Source: Lycium barbarum
Taxonomy: Eukaryota > Streptophyta > Magnoliopsida > Solanales > Solanaceae
NCBI RefSeq assembly: GCF_019175385.1
Contig: NC_083339.1
Coordinates: forward strand, 51,792,596 to 51,856,595
Direction of reading: 5' to 3'
DNA length: 64,000 nucleotides
In this document: positions 1 to 12,844 of the stretch, in pieces
Layout of the letters: each line of letters opens with the position of its first letter
How positions within the stretch are numbered: the stretch's first letter is position 1
Notes under the pieces: generated by a model
The model's input: only the letters and a program-made list of their open reading frames with translations
Databases searched by the model: none
Told to the model about the DNA's origin: nothing
Made by a program: the position numbers and the translations under genes

Positions 1-366
1 TTTCAACCTCATTCTGTGACACTTTGACGATTCATTTTACGGACCGTCGAACCGTTATACGGTCCGTATAGTACACCGTAAAACTCACCCTTCAGCCAGC
101 CTCTTCTGTGACACTTCTACGGTCCGTATAATGGACCGTAAAACACTTTTACGGTCCGTATAATGGACCGTATACTCCCAGTTCACTGAAGCTTATTTTC
201 TTGACTTGGTTTCATTTCCGATCCTTATGGAACCTTCATAAAAGTTGTTCAACTCCTCGATACCAATCTACGGGACCTTATTACTTGCCTTCAAAATGCC
301 ACACACATATTTTATCCTTATTAGCCTATTTTGCACATGCTAACGGAAAATTTCCGGGGTGTAACA
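1..366 (-). mobile_element. Chromovirus-type LTR, terminal part, cut by window edge
   Basis: The segment ends with the family's LTR terminus GGGTGTAACA at 357-366, which is the start (TGTTACACCCC) of an LTR on the minus strand. It contains several copies of the short inverted motif around ACGGTCCGT that marks this LTR family elsewhere in the window. Sequence to its right (367 onward) is the interior of another LTR of the same family, so this looks like an LTR nested inside an older LTR. Its other end and its target duplication lie outside the window, so solo LTR versus complete element cannot be decided. Confidence 0.7.
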
Positions 367-2380
367 AGGACGGGACAGGGTTCCCGTCATATCCCATATA
401 TATACATATACATCACAAAATAGCATACCAAAATAGACCGCAGCTCCGGATCGAGTGGAGCGCACCGACTACAACTGAAGGGAAGTCTTACTGAGCTGGA
501 TCGTCTCTCTGTCTACCTGAACCCGCGGGCATGAACGCAGCCCCCCTGAGTAATAGGGGAGTCAGTATAGAAAATATATTGAGTATGTAAGGTGTAGAAG
601 TAACATAAACATAAGAATCATGAACTGAATCTGAACTCAAGGGCTAACTGACTATCCGCATACATCTGTATGACTAAATATCTTAAAGTATTTACATAAA
701 TTTGTATACTGACAATGCCTCTGTGGGCGCATAACATGCATGCTCTCAATAATAATCATGCTCATGCATATATATATGTCATAGTGCTGAGGAACGTTCA
801 GCCCGATCCATATATCATATAATAGTGCCGAGGAACGTACGGCCCGATCCACATATAATCATCAAGGTGCACCAGCTGATCAGGTGGTAATGCGTATATA
901 ATGCCTATCCCTTTCCCCATACCCCATATACATATAATTTACCTGTATATAATGCCTTCTGGTCACAGGTCAATATGAATATGAATATGAATGCAATGCA
1001 TAAATGAAATGAATACATAGAACTCTCAGAGTAATATGATGTCACACTAACTCTCGTGGACAACTGCTGAGCTAACATTACTAATACATGAAATCTCAAG
1101 ACCCATGAACATAAGGAACATAATAACAGGGGTAGAGGATCATCAAAGACTGAAGCAATCCTAGTGCTTCAAAGATTAGAGTAATATGGTAGCTCGTTTA
1201 CTCGATTGTTCGTTCATATCATAGGATCATGCCAAAATGAAAAAAATGATAGCCTTAACATACCTGTTCGGCTGACTTAACTTTAACTACTTAACACTTG
1301 TCCTCCCAAGGTCGTAAATTTATATTCAAGAAAATTTATACTATTGTTAGGCTTATCATCATATGCTTGTCTTAATCCTTCAAATTAAATCCTTTTAAAA
1401 TCTGCCGAAATTCGGACAGCATCTCCCCTTTATATATCCCTAACCCGAAATCACAATACTAACAACCAACACAACAATAACAACTCTAACGTCAACAACA
1501 TCATCATCCATACCAAAATATTCCATAAAACATCTCACACGATGTTTATTTAATTTTTCAACCAACTACTTCATTTTACGGCCATTTAATCGCTCTATCT
1601 TCAGAAATAAACCTAAATTAATATCAATAAGGAAAGATTCATACCTTGCTCTTGCTAGAATCGCAATATCTTCAATATTCACCTTGATTTCAAGCCCAGA
1701 TTTCCCGCAATACGACATTATAATCGCAACTATATGTTGTCCGAAACTAAATTCGGAGATTCCACTTGATTCGTGTTAAAATTTTATGGGTGGAAATTGG
1801 GGAGAGATTTAAGAGATTTTAGGGAAGTTTTGGGGTGTTTGGATGAAGAATAAGGGGCTAACACCCCCCCTCCTCCCCCCGATTTTATAACGTTCTGGAG
1901 TCTGCTGCACCCACCTAGAAATTGCTCAGCGTGTTCGCGCTAAGTTATGCCTTCGTCCTCTACTTGTTCGCGCAGAGTTAGTCCCTGCTCTAGCAGCCTG
2001 TCTTAAAATGCTCATAACGTTTGATTCCGATGTCGAATTGATGCGCGATTTGATGCGTTAGAAACTAGACTTTATGAACTTCATTTTAGGCTTTTACTTT
2101 ACCTCAAAACTCTTCATATGCTAAAAGATATTCATTCCCCAAGTTAGACAAAAATAATCATACGAAATCTTGCCCAACTTTTCTCCAAAGTTCCAAAACC
2201 TTAATCTCCTTGATTCACTTGTTCTCCAATCCTTCCATAACTTATTGCATAAGCTTAAACCCTCATAACCACAAGATAAGAACATATAATCTCACATATC
2301 TTTGACAATAACTCCAATGTCCACAATTGAACAACTAGCACCTAGCGAATCTCAACGTACAAAAACTACGAGGTGTAACA
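367..2380 (-). mobile_element. 3' LTR of a minus-strand chromovirus remnant (left part interrupted)
   Basis: It ends at AGGTGTAACA (2371-2380), directly followed by a C-rich tract that is a polypurine tract on the minus strand, so this is the 3' LTR of a minus-strand Ty3/Gypsy element. The stretch around 500-620 (gtctacctg...gggcatgaacgcagc...gtcagtat) matches the interior of the LTRs at 48.2 and 60.6 kb. The left part of this LTR is displaced by the insertion ending at 366. No gene is seen in it; small open frames here are chance. Confidence 0.75.
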
Positions 2381-2400
2381 TTCTCCCCCCCCCCCCCCCT
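2381..2400 (-). other. Polypurine tract of chromovirus remnant
   Basis: TTCT followed by 15 C on the plus strand is AGGGGG...AGAA on the minus strand, immediately upstream of the LTR start. This is the expected priming site for plus-strand DNA synthesis of the element. The G run is unusually long; the copy at 52481 is longer still. Confidence 0.75.
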
Positions 2401-2679
2401 AGAAACAGTCGTCCTCGAATGTTAAAACTCTTAGGAATTCTACAAAAATTTTGCCAGAGTTTCCCCTGTAACTATACCACTACCACCCTGCACAACAACC
2501 TAAAATAATTTCGCACAGGGCCACATGCTAAAATATACAACAATATGGCCTCACACGACCAATCACAATAGCTATAAATAAATCCAATACTTGGGGACAA
2601 TGATGTCTCAAACTGGGCCTCCTAGGACAACGGAAACTAGTGCGGGTACTTAGTCTTCATCTCCTCTTCCGCCTCCTAA

Positions 2680-4585
2680 GTTATCTCCTCGACATTATTA
2701 TTTCTCCAGAGTACTTTAATAGAAACCACATCCTTGGTTCGTAGTCGACGGACTTGCCTATCTAATATCGCAACAGGGATTTCCTCATATGATAATTGAT
2801 CAGTCACCTAGATATCATCTACTGGTATGACTCTCGAGGGATCTACTATGCACTTACGGAGCATGGACACATGGAACACTGGATGTATAGACTCCAGATC
2901 AGAAGGTAGATCTAGCTCACATGCTACCTTACCCACTGTATGAATAATTCTATATGGCCCAATGTATCGAGGGCTCAACTTACCCTTCTTGTCAAATCTC
3001 ATCACTCCCTTCATAGGCGAAATTTTCAGGAAAACCCGGTCGCTTACCTCAAACTCCAACTTGCGCCACCGATTATCTGCACAGGATTTCTATCTACTCT
3101 GCGCCGCTAATAGTCTTTCTTGAATCTCTTTCACCTTGTCAACCGCTTGCTGTACTAAGTCTGGGCCTACTAATCTATTCTCTCCAACCTCATACCATCC
3201 TATAGGTGATCTACATCTCCGCCCATATAAAGCCTCATAAGGAGCCATCTGGATACTGGAATGGTAACTGTTATTATATTCAAACTCAATAAGAGGCAAA
3301 TGATCATCCCAGCTACCTCAGAAGTCGATCACACAAGCTCTCAGCATGTCCTCAAGTGTCTGTATAGTATGCTCCGCTCGTCCATCTATCTGCGGATGAA
3401 ATGCGGTACTAAGACTCACCTGAGTCCCTAATCCATTCTGGAAAGATTTCAGAAGTTAGCTGTAAATTGCACTTCTCTATATGAAATAATGGATGTAGGA
3501 ACACCATGAAGTCGTACAATCTCTCTAAGATAGAGCCTTGCATGATCCTCAGCTGAATAAGTAGTTTTGATAGGTAAGAAATGGGCTGACTTTGTAAGCC
3601 TATCAACTATGACCCATATTGAATCATACTTCCTCTGAGTACGGGGCAAACCTATAACAAAATCCATATTAATTACCTCTCATTTTCATGTCGGAATCTC
3701 TATAGCCTGTAACAAACCTCTAGGCTTCTCGTGCTCTATCTTAACTTACTGATAATTTGGACACTGCACATCAAATTTAGCTATATCTCTTTTCATACCA
3801 TCCCACCAATAAACTTCCTTAAGATCATGTACTTTGTTGTGTCCGGGTGAATAGAATAGAGATAATAGTGGGCTTCCCCCATAACTTACTGACGGCGGCC
3901 TGTAACATTAGGAACGCATAATCTACCTCGATACCTGAGTACTCCATCTCCTGTGATCACGAAAGGTGTCTTTTCTTTCTGGGGAGTTGTATCCCGATAA
4001 TGAACTAAAACAAGATCTTCGTACTGGCGTTCCTTTATCTCAGCTACAAAAGATGACACCGCTGTGTCTTGAACCGTAACTCCTGCATCATCGAATCTAA
4101 CAGCCGAACTCCAAGGCTAGCTAATCAACGAACTTCGCGGACTATCTCCCTTTTCTCTGGCTGGACATATGACAGGCTACCTTTAGATTTACGACTAAGA
4201 GAATCGGCTACTACATTAGCGTTTCCAGGATGGTACAGAATATCAACATCATAATCTTTTAACAACTCTAGCCATCGCCTTTGACGTAAGTTCAAGTCCT
4301 TCTGCTTAAGGATATACTGGAGGCTCTTGTGATCAGTATAAATATCAACATGAACACCGTATAAGTAGTGCCTCCACATTTCAAGGCACGGATCACCGCA
4401 GATAACTCAAGATCATGAGTTGGATCATTCTTCTTGTGCTTCTTCAGTCATCTGGAGGCTTAAGCAAAAACCTTACCATGTTGCATTAATACACAACCCA
4501 ACCTAATACCTGAAGCATCATAATATATCACATAGCCATATGTTCCCTCTGGAAGAGTCAAGACGGGTGCTGAGGTCAGTTTATA
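2680..4585 (-). pseudogene. Decayed Ty3/Gypsy chromovirus pol: RNase H, integrase, chromodomain
   Basis: Read on the minus strand from 4585 down. RNase H comes first, with [20 protein letters not shown] and the [18 protein letters not shown] end (about 4560-4125). The integrase core follows (MDFVIGLPRTQRKYDSIWVI, about 3667-3300), then the segment PLIEFEYNNSYHSSIQMAPY (3299-3090), then the C-terminal part with GKLSPRYIGPYRI and IHPVFHVSMLRKC (3059-2808), running into a chromodomain-like tail near 2700. Frames are broken by stops and shifts throughout. Gag, protease and most of reverse transcriptase are missing; the element is cut off near 4585 at an inverted repeat. The same family supplies the fuller copy at 52.5-60.1 kb. 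Confidence 0.85.
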
Positions 4586-4665
4586 TAGTACTGTCCATCT
4601 TGACTCTCTGTCTGTATAGTACGCTCCGTTATGACTCTTTCAGAGGGAACATATAGCTATGTGAT
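4528..4665. repeat. Inverted repeat at the truncation point of the chromovirus
   Basis: About 26 bases at 4528-4555 (…ACATAGCCATATGTTCCCTCT) recur inverted at 4633-4660 (AGAGGGAACATATAGCTATGT), around a loop of roughly 80 bases that itself contains gagtcaagac and cttgactctc. Coding similarity to RNase H stops inside this structure, so it marks the rearrangement breakpoint. Confidence 0.6.
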
Positions 4666-5127
4666 AGTTACTTCTCACAACAGCTCCTCCTCAATTCTCG
4701 CACAACAGTTCCTTCTCAAATCTGTACTAGGCTCTGTCTGGACTCTACCTCTGTTTCTCATGGCTGATAGTCGCTTTGAGAGTTGCTTAGAGTCTACAGG
4801 GTGAGCACGAGACGTCCGCCGCCTTGAAGGCTCTGCTTTATTTATGTCTTATTTTCTATCCCGAGACATACTTAGACTTGATGTATTATTGATATTCCAA
4901 ACTTGTAGATTCTAGTTTAGATGCTCTTGTATGGATTAGACCAGACTTTGGGGTGTATTTTCTTATTTCCTCACTTGTTCTATATTATTATCTCCAGAAT
5001 TACGTGATTTATTCTCTTCCGCTTATTTAATTATTTACTTACGTTTTTACTATCGTTGGGTTGAGAGTTCACTTACCGAGGTGGGAAAGGTAAGTGTCCG
5101 CACGACTTAGCTAAATTGGGTTGTGAC
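4666..5127 (+). mobile_element. Gypsy LTR, 3' portion, plus orientation
   Basis: The segment matches 7421-7786 over its length: ggctgat...gggtgagca...gacgtccgc...cttccgctta... and the end cgcacgacttagctaaattgggttgtgaca. Both copies end in the typical GGGT(C/T)GTGACA terminus of Solanaceae Gypsy LTRs. The 5' part of this LTR is missing. Confidence 0.65.
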
Positions 5128-7786
5128 ATCCCGGTAAACAGTTTAGCAGTCAGACTCATGTCAGAGGTTTCATAGACTAGATTAGTTCAGTTATGTCATG
5201 TTCGATATTCAGAGTCATATAGCCAGCATTGGCACAATGTAACTACCAGTTTGGTCGTTATAGCCTTTTCAATACTTTTGACCCTTCCCCATGCATGTTT
5301 AGCTCACATTTCACCCAAGGGGACCATTGACACGCTTCCGAGGTCTTTGGATATGATTTGGGCGACTTTGTGGGAAATTTCGGCTTAAAGCAAAAAAGAG
5401 TTGACTCGAAGTTGACTTTTAGGTAAACAGACCTTTTCGGGAATCCGTCGATTCCGAGAGGTTCGGATGGTCTTTTAGAACTTATGTGTATATTTAGTTC
5501 GGTTCCCAATGCACTCGGGTACATTTTGGGACTTGGGTTGGGAAATTAGTTTTGAAGTACCGGGGGTTGACTCGATCAACGAGGCCTTTGTTGGGAATTT
5601 TGAGGCCACGAGTGCGTTCGTAGCGTGTTTTATGTATATCTGCATATATGTTTTGTGAGCAGATGGTCTCGGGTGATAGTCGGCATTTCGGGTTGAATTA
5701 GTGAAACTTGGGAGTTTCTGGTGTCTGGTGCCCGCTATGGTGGCACCAGGACTGCGCCATCGGTACCGTTTTAGTGGTGGCCCTGCCACTATAGCGTTCT
5801 GGTACTTTTGGCGTGGACCGCGGGAGCGGGACAATTGAAGTGCTAGAGTGGGTGCGGAAGCGAGTGACGGGCAGTTAGATTCATTAAATGAGTGTTTAAA
5901 GCCCTAAGTCTTTCATTCAATACCATTCCGACTTTAGAGCTTTTTGGGATCATTCAAGGCTGTTCTTCATAGAAAATCATTGTGATAAGTTCCTTCACCT
6001 TCCTTTCCATTCCATCTTACATTATTCACCTTAGGAATCGATTAAGCATGCTAATTTCCTTAAAAAATGGTGAATTGAAAGAGGGTTTTGTGGGTTCTTC
6101 ATTCTAGCTATTAAATCTTGGATTATTGATTGGGTTAGCTTCATTAATCATGGAATTGATGATTTAGAATCTATTATTTCATGATTTCATCGTAATTAGT
6201 GGCTAAATTGGAATTAGAAGTTAAGGTTCATACCCAAATTTGGGGGTTTTGCCTAGAATCCGAATTTAAGTGATTTGTTAGTTCTTCTAGTTTATAATTG
6301 ATGAGAATTGATCACCTATAAGATTAATTTCATGTTGAGACCTATAGATTCCTCATTCTATCTTTCTAGTTCATAAACCCCATTCCATAGGTTGGGATTT
6401 GGTCCTTGTTGTGTGATTTAGGGGCTAGCCACCCTGTTGCGTTGTTAACTTATCTTGTTCTATTTACTTATTTACTCGTTGCCACATTGAGACATCAGAT
6501 ATTGGTGATTAGTGATATATTATGGCCATAATATTTCGGTACTTTACTTGATTGATATTAAGATGAGAATTGTGATTTCATTGTGTAGCCTTATTATTGA
6601 TATTACTTGTGTGCCATGTGTGGTACTGTTTGGGATTGAATTTGTTGTTGATATTACATTGCATCGTATTCATACTCATTTCCATGATACATTAATATGG
6701 CATTGTTATGGTACTGATGATGATAAGTGAGAGAGTGTAGCCTCCGAAGTCTTGGTCGGAGAGCGTAAAAGAGAGATAAGAGTCCGTGATCCGAGGTCAT
6801 TTACCGGAGTGGAATGAGTGTACGTTGCCCGAGGTCTTTTGTCGGGAACGAATGAATGCTCGATGCCCGAGGTCTCTTGTCAGGATCAAGAGAGTGCTCG
6901 TCACCAAGGTTGTTACCGGGACGAGTGGTACATGGACTTCGTGGGTCCCTCATGGGTTGTGCTGCCGAGATGTGATGTTCCATCGGTTGGAGTACATGTG
7001 TACGGTGCATATGCATTGCATTCATCATTCATACATTATTGCATTGTATTGTACCTTTTGGTTTCCTGTGATATAGTTGTGATATACTGGTTCGGATTGG
7101 TTATACTGAGACCTGATACAGTTTGGTTTAGATGCTATAACATAGGTGATGGCTTGCATGTGATATGATTGTGATGTACTCGTTCAGATTGGTTATACTG
7201 AGACTTGGCATAGTTGGGTTTAGACGTTATAACATAGGTGATGACTTGTACCGTGGATATGGATTCGTGTTGACTTGTACCTTGTTGCTTTGCGTGTTTA
7301 TCTTGCTTTGTTGTCTTTATATACGTTAGCTAGTCTTAGTAGGCCTATGATACCTACCGTACTTGTTGTTTGTACTGACCTGCACTTGCTGCATTATTTT
7401 ATCAATGCAGAATACCAGGTTGGATCCCCTTCTACCCCTCGTGGCTGATGTTCGAGGATTGTAGATTCGAGTCTCTTCAGGGTGAGCATGAGGACGTTCG
7501 CTGCCCGAAGACTCTTCCTATTATTTATGTCATGCTTTCGATTTTGTGACTATTTATGTATTATAATTCAGACTTGTAGTAATTGGATTAGATGATCTTG
7601 TATGACCAGACTAGATACCGGGGTGAATTTCTTGTACTTCTGCACTTATTTATATTATTATCGTGAGAATTATGTTATTTACTTTCTTCCGCTATTCTTC
7701 TATCATTTATGAATGTTAGGTTAAGGGTTTGCCTGCCTAGGAGGGAAAGGTAGGTGCCCGCACGACTTAGTGAAATTGGGTCGTGA
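5128..7786 (+). mobile_element. Gypsy LTR, second copy, plus orientation
   Basis: It ends with GGGTCGTGACA at 7776-7786 and its last 360 bases match the end of the LTR at 4666-5127. A plausible LTR start is TGTAACTACCAGTTTGGTCG at 5238; 5128-5237 is LTR-like sequence between the two copies. No clear 5-bp duplication was found, so the relation of the two copies (tandem LTRs, nested, or rearranged) is open. A short degenerate repeat with 'ccgaggtc...gtcgggaacg' units lies at about 6740-6930. No coding region is seen. Confidence 0.5.
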
Positions 7787-8028
7787 CACTCAGTATTTAT
7801 TATTATATTTTTAGACTATTTTTGCATCATGTTTAAACAGTATTTTCAGTAATACTATGGTGTCACATGTTTTATTCAGACTATCCATGTTTTATATTAT
7901 ATTCCGCATCAGCTCATGCCCTATGGTGTCACATGTTTTATATTATTCAAACCATGTGATGCGCTCGATTTCATGCAGCAAGGCATCGAGTGCCGTGTTA
8001 CGCCCAGGTCATGGTTCGAGGCGTGACA
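7787..8028 (+). mobile_element. Terminal piece of another Gypsy LTR
   Basis: The sequence ends gttacgcccaggtcatggttcgaggcgtgaca, an LTR-type 3' end different from the preceding copy. It holds two copies of ctatggtgtcacatgttttat (7856 and 7921). Its 5' part is missing. Confidence 0.4.
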
Positions 8029-8370
8029 GAAACAGTCAAATTAGGTACAAAAATGTTGTAAATTCAACTTCAAGTTGGAGGAAAACTTGAAGGTTGCTTG
8101 CTAGTTAGAGGTTGAATAGTGAGATTGGGATTAGAGGTTAGTTCCTAAGTTGCAGAGGTTGTAACTTGAATTTGTAGAGTCTTACCTTTGTAGTGGAGTT
8201 TTGGGGAAAATCCTACAGAGGTGTAGGTCGTGGTTTTTGTTGCCCTTGTGAATCGGGTGGTTTCCACGTAAAAGTGTTGTGTTCTTTACTTACCTGTTAT
8301 TTATATTCTGCAAGGCGCTAGCATAAAATAGGTAGAGTAACGTGTTCCATCCTATAGGCGAAAATTGAAT
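8029..8370 (+). mobile_element. Copia LTR fragment
   Basis: This is the reverse complement counterpart of the Copia LTR ends at 42030-42360 and 46640-46970. It shares the block with cctacagaggtgtaggtcgt, tttccacgta, gcgctagcat and gtaacgtgttccatcctata. It is in plus orientation and truncated on both sides. Confidence 0.65.
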
Positions 8371-8660
8371 ACTACATTAGAATAAGAAGTAGGTCATGCA
8401 ACCCAACAAATATGATTATAGAAATTCCAATAAGAATATATAATGTTCAAATCCTTTTTAAAGTGAAAATGGGTCAGCTGATTTGGATTTAAAATGGGTG
8501 GATTTAATTTTTAAGTTAAATCAATCATAATAAGTCACATGATTTTATAAAATTGGAAAATGTTATCAAATTTAGATTGTTAGTTTGGGGATATTTTTTA
8601 GCCTAAAAAAATAGATTGGGGATATTGCCTTTTTAGATCAATAGATGGATGAATGACTAA
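8371..8660. other. AT-rich spacer, no gene seen
   Basis: Low-complexity AT-rich sequence with no coding, splice or repeat signature that I recognise. Confidence 0.5.
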
Positions 8661-9465
8661 TGTCACGGGCCGACTCCTCCTAAGCGGCAGCGGCACACAA
8701 ATAGCCCGTGCGGCGCCCGTAGTCCCACCTGACTACAAGCCAACCTTTATTTATCCCAGGTTTTCTTGGCACGACCCGATGCCTATGATGAAGCTTGCCT
8801 CAAAGGCTTAGCTTTTCTTGTGCCGCTCGTTTGATGTCAAGGCTTCAGCCTTGTATTGCAATCATACTCTCGTGGCGTATTTCATATGCTGGGTCTCGTC
8901 TATGCACACACCTTGGGTTGGCTACGGACATGCATGTCCCTCGCTTGACACTTGCCTTGTGCCGTGCCCGAGTAGGGCAACTTCCAATCCTTGGCCTTCG
9001 TCATGTGCGGTCCTCTTTTATGTGCCTGTGGTTGTCCCATGGCATTGGCAAACATAGCCCTCGCAACATACTTCCATCCCTCGTAGTGCAGCGTCACCCC
9101 ACGACTGCATGTCTAGGCAAATAGACCCTTGCTTGCAAGGCCGAACCTAAGCCAAACTCATAAGTTAATACACGAGGATCTTGAGTGGTGCCTCGAGTAC
9201 TCAATCGGCACGGAGGTCTTTATCTTCCATAAGGATAGCCAGCGGGGCATAATCAATTCCTACATCAAGCCTTCGGCACTCGTTGTGCTCCCAACGCGGG
9301 CCCGCAGGCACGGTGCAATCCATAGAGTCCCCTAACTCATATGGATACCTAGGACACTCCTATGAGATGCCTAAGCCCTTGAGGTCCTCCCTCAAGGTTG
9401 CTCACCTAGTGCGACTGACCGACAACACGCACGGGGGAGGCTGGCTGAGTTGTAGACACCTTTGC
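8661..9465 (+). repeat. GC-rich LTR-like repeat, left part
   Basis: It opens at or near TGTCACGGGCCGACTCC and is clearly richer in G+C than its surroundings. Similar GC-rich, 'cacgtggcc / tgcgcacg' style sequence resumes at 11969, so the two parts probably belong to one repeat interrupted by the LTR at 9466-11968. No open coding frame of credible length is present. The family is not recognised. Confidence 0.45.
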
Positions 9466-11968
9466 TGTCACGACCCGGCTAGGGGCCGCGACGGGTACCC
9501 GGAGCTAACCGCCGAGCACCGCTCGTACTAGTACTTCTTAGGCTTATTTAACAATCATTTATCAGATTCATGCTCGATTTATAAGAAAACCTGTTTTCCT
9601 TTAGGAACATAATGTTTCTATACACATGAGCCCTTAGGCTAGCAAAATAATGTATATGTATATATTTACACAATGACCACGCCATGAGACACATGACCCA
9701 CATTGAGTATCTACGAGCCTCTATGAGATGATATTTACAATTGTACACAAAAGAATTATCATAGGCACCTCCAGGACAATGGGGTGCTTTCAGTCAGCTA
9801 ACAGCCTCTAAGAATCTGGAGCAAGATCTCCTCCCTGTCTACCTGTGGGCATGAACACAACGTCCAAAGAAAACGGACGTCAGTACGAATATGGTACTGA
9901 GTATGTAAGGCAGGAATGAAATAAACAAACATAATAGGGAGATCATGAGTCGAAAGGCAAGGTATAACCTGCACAAGTGTCATAGGCAATCGCATTACTT
10001 ACATATATCACATTTTATATAATCATGGTATACATGTCATCACATCATATAAATCATCTCATCGTAGTCCTCGTCGTTAACCCGCGTCCGGGTAACCATC
10101 ATATGCCGCCCACTAGTGGTGATCATGCCCGGCCCTCTAGGCTCGGTGTAACATCGCAGCCCGCCTTAGCGGTGACATGCCCGACCATCTAGGCACGGTG
10201 GAATCATATGCAGCCCGCCTTAGCGGTGACATGCCCGGCCATCGTGGCGCGGTGGAATTATATCATCACAAAATCAATCATAACACATCACTCTTACACA
10301 TCTCATACCATAGCATCATGTTATCATTTCTTGGTATTCCATGCATCCCATAGTCGTATTACAAGTTAGCATTATTTATTATCTTATTGTCATAGCATAC
10401 ATTAGCGCTAGGAGCATACATTAGGCTTTAAGGCAACCACACTATGTCGGGGTGACGTAAGGTCGTGAACCCCAGTTTGTGTTATGGACATTTCATGGGT
10501 ATCATGCCTCGCCTTGAAGGAAATAAGGCATAAGGCGAGTGGTAACAATAATAACATCATTAGCATTGTAGGAACATCGTGCCACAATTTCTTGAATCTC
10601 TATACCCTAGCTCATTGTCATTATTATCATGCTTATAGGTGATTCGATATATAGAAGGACTCATAAGCTTCATCTTATAGAAGGATTATGGAAAACTTGA
10701 AAGATTCATGCCTTTTGAAAGAAGAGTTAAGCCTCACATACCTTTCTCGTTTAAGCAATCTAGCGTTCGCTTATTCTCCTTTAACGTCACGTCTCTACCT
10801 TCAAAAGAGGATTCGTACTAACGTTAGTTAATCAACTATAAGAATGCACTACTATTTCTAGAGACAATTGGGCAGCACTTCCTTTGTTTATACTACTTTT
10901 CCCATATTCCATATCAACTCCCAACACCCACAACAACAACTACAATATAGCAATCAACAATCATCATTCATATACAATGACCATGATCCACCATTTCTCT
11001 TCATTTCTACCACCTTTATGGTTTTGGGTTCGCTATCGTATTTTCTCATGTATCACACTTATCTCATGGTCTACATGTCGTTTATAACGCATTCATACTC
11101 ACAACACACTAACATTCATGATTCAATTCAACTACCATTCACTCATGGCACTATTCACTCATTTATGACCCATTTGCTATGCTTTTCTACAATTCGGGTA
11201 TCTTAACCTTTCAATACCTTAAACAACATGAAATGGTCATGAAACTTACCTTGGATGATGGTGGAACAAGCCTTGAGTGGAGTCTCTACTCTAGCACCAA
11301 AACCCTACTTCACCTCTTTTGGTTTTCTTTGAGGAAGATGAACTTGAGCTAGGTATCACACTCTTGTTTTCATGAATTTGGCGTTGTTGATCTTGATTTT
11401 TCCCTTGAATTCTCTTGAATTCTTGTGGATGAAGTGTTTTGGAGTATTCTAGAGAATTCTTGAATTGTGAAGATGAGAAATGAAATGAAATGAGCTTGGG
11501 GTCCCTTATACTTAACTTAAAAATCTGATTTTTGTGAACAGTAGTCGGGATGCACAGTGGCCGTAAACCCAGTTTACGGGCCGTATTCTTGTTTACAGTC
11601 AGTCCTCCACGACCGTATTTAAGCATATTAGAAACAGAAAGGTTTGCTGTAGGCCAGGGTGGTTTACGGTCGCAGTTTACGGGCCGTATTTCGATTTACG
11701 GTTCGTATTCTGAGTCGTATTTAACCATTTCAACATTTGACAGAAAGTTGAAGTTTTGATAGTTGGAGGACGATGGCACTTTATGGTCCGTAAATCACTT
11801 TACGGGCCGTATTGTGTTTTACGACCACTGGGTCGCAATGCAAATCTGCAACTTTCGTGTTTTCAAAACTCATTGGTAGTCATTCCCTTCTTAGTAAAAC
11901 ATCGTACACTCATACTCTTCGTTGGTCTATTCATTGTATGCTCACGGAAAATTTTTCGAGGTGTCACA
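9466..11968 (-). mobile_element. Chromovirus-family LTR (probably solo), minus orientation
   Basis: It starts TGTCACGACCCGGCTAGGGG and ends GAGGTGTCACA, the same ends as the LTRs at 48.4, 56.0 and 60.2 kb. It shares the internal gtctacctgtgggcatgaacac...ggacgtcagtacg block (about 9838-9900), the cccgcgtccgggtaaccatc block (10081) and the ACGG/CCGT inverted motifs near 11550-11830. Flanks are tttgc (9461-9465) and tctac (11969-11973), which could be a 5-bp duplication with two transitions. Alternatively, tctacccccctt at 11969 is a residual polypurine tract and this is the 3' LTR of a lost element. Confidence 0.75.
10108..10258. repeat. LTR-internal minisatellite, about 54-bp unit
   Basis: About three imperfect units containing gcagcccgccttagcggtga and catgcccggccatctaggc. 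The same array occurs in the LTR at 60.9-61.0 kb and, shortened, at 49.1 kb; it is deleted from the LTR near 50.8 kb. Confidence 0.7.
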
Positions 11969-12690
11969 TCTACCCCCCTTATATATGCTTTAAAGAAATA
12001 AACCCAAGTTTCAGCACTGGACATCCTTTTGCCAGAGAATCACACTGGACATCCTTTTGCTAGAGAATCACACTTGGCCTTTCTCACTCATCCGAACTCC
12101 AAATGAGGCACCGTTTGTTCCTAACTCTTTCTCTTGACTTCCTTCACTCATCCATAAAGTTTCATCCCATCCCCATACTCGTGGAACGAGATATAGCCTT
12201 CGGAAGCTTTGTCACTGACACTGCTTCTTGGCTAAGTCAAGCCCTTAGGTAAAAGATTTTCAAATGACGCCAAACTTGGTAAGCACATTCCTGAACATCC
12301 TATGAAGGGTCCTCTCACCCTAAATCCCAAGATTCCATCCATAGCTCGGAAACGCACGGGACTGACACTCAGGCTCGCACGTGGCCTCGTTCGCCGACGA
12401 CCTATGGGCTCATCCCAGATCCTTGCTAAACTTCCTTGGCACTCTTAGGATATGCAATACAACATATCTAGATGCTTGTTAACTCCCGCTCGTTGGAGCC
12501 CATTGTCAGTGCACGTCGCCAGCACGGCTAACACTGCCTGCACGGCTGACACTCATCTGCGCACGTCTCCTGCGCGACTGACACTCACTTGGCCCGCTCG
12601 GGGCGCACAGGGTTATGGGCGCCAAGGCACAACGAAGGCTGCCCGTAATAGTAATCATGAGGCATTTTTCCATACGTTAGTGACTTAGTG
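11969..12690 (+). repeat. GC-rich LTR-like repeat, right part
   Basis: This continues the composition of 8661-9465 after the inserted LTR. It includes a 24-bp direct repeat (actggacatccttttgc[ct]agagaatcacact at 12017 and 12043) and a block of 'cgcacgtc...gactgacactca' near 12510-12590. No credible gene; the exact right border is uncertain. Confidence 0.4.
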
Positions 12691-12844
12691 GTACTTTTGG
12701 CCCTTGTCGGTAATATTGTTCAAGGCTTTTGACTTTCTTTCACGTGGGAACCTGACTTAGTACAGTTGCACGTGTAGCAAGATAATTGGAAGCACAACGC
12801 AATGCAATACCCAATTTAAAACTAAAATTACTAAAATGACCATC
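12691..12844 (+). promoter_or_regulatory. Putative promoter of the coiled-coil gene
   Basis: About 150 bases of unique-looking sequence lie between the repeat and the inferred first exon. The stretch cccaatttaaaactaaaatt at about 12811 could act as a TATA-like element, but there is no canonical TATAAA. This is position-based inference only. Confidence 0.25.

Noticed and set aside
5475..5834. 119-codon minus-strand frame
   Set aside because: It lies antisense within a Gypsy LTR and shows no protein motif.
10108..10258. Regular repeats resembling a CRISPR-like array
   Set aside because: Units are contiguous 54-bp tandem copies without spacers, inside a plant LTR.
11969..11980. tctacccccctt as a polypurine tract of a complete element
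   Set aside because: No retroelement coding sequence follows, and the sequence beyond matches the GC-rich repeat left of the LTR; kept only as an alternative.
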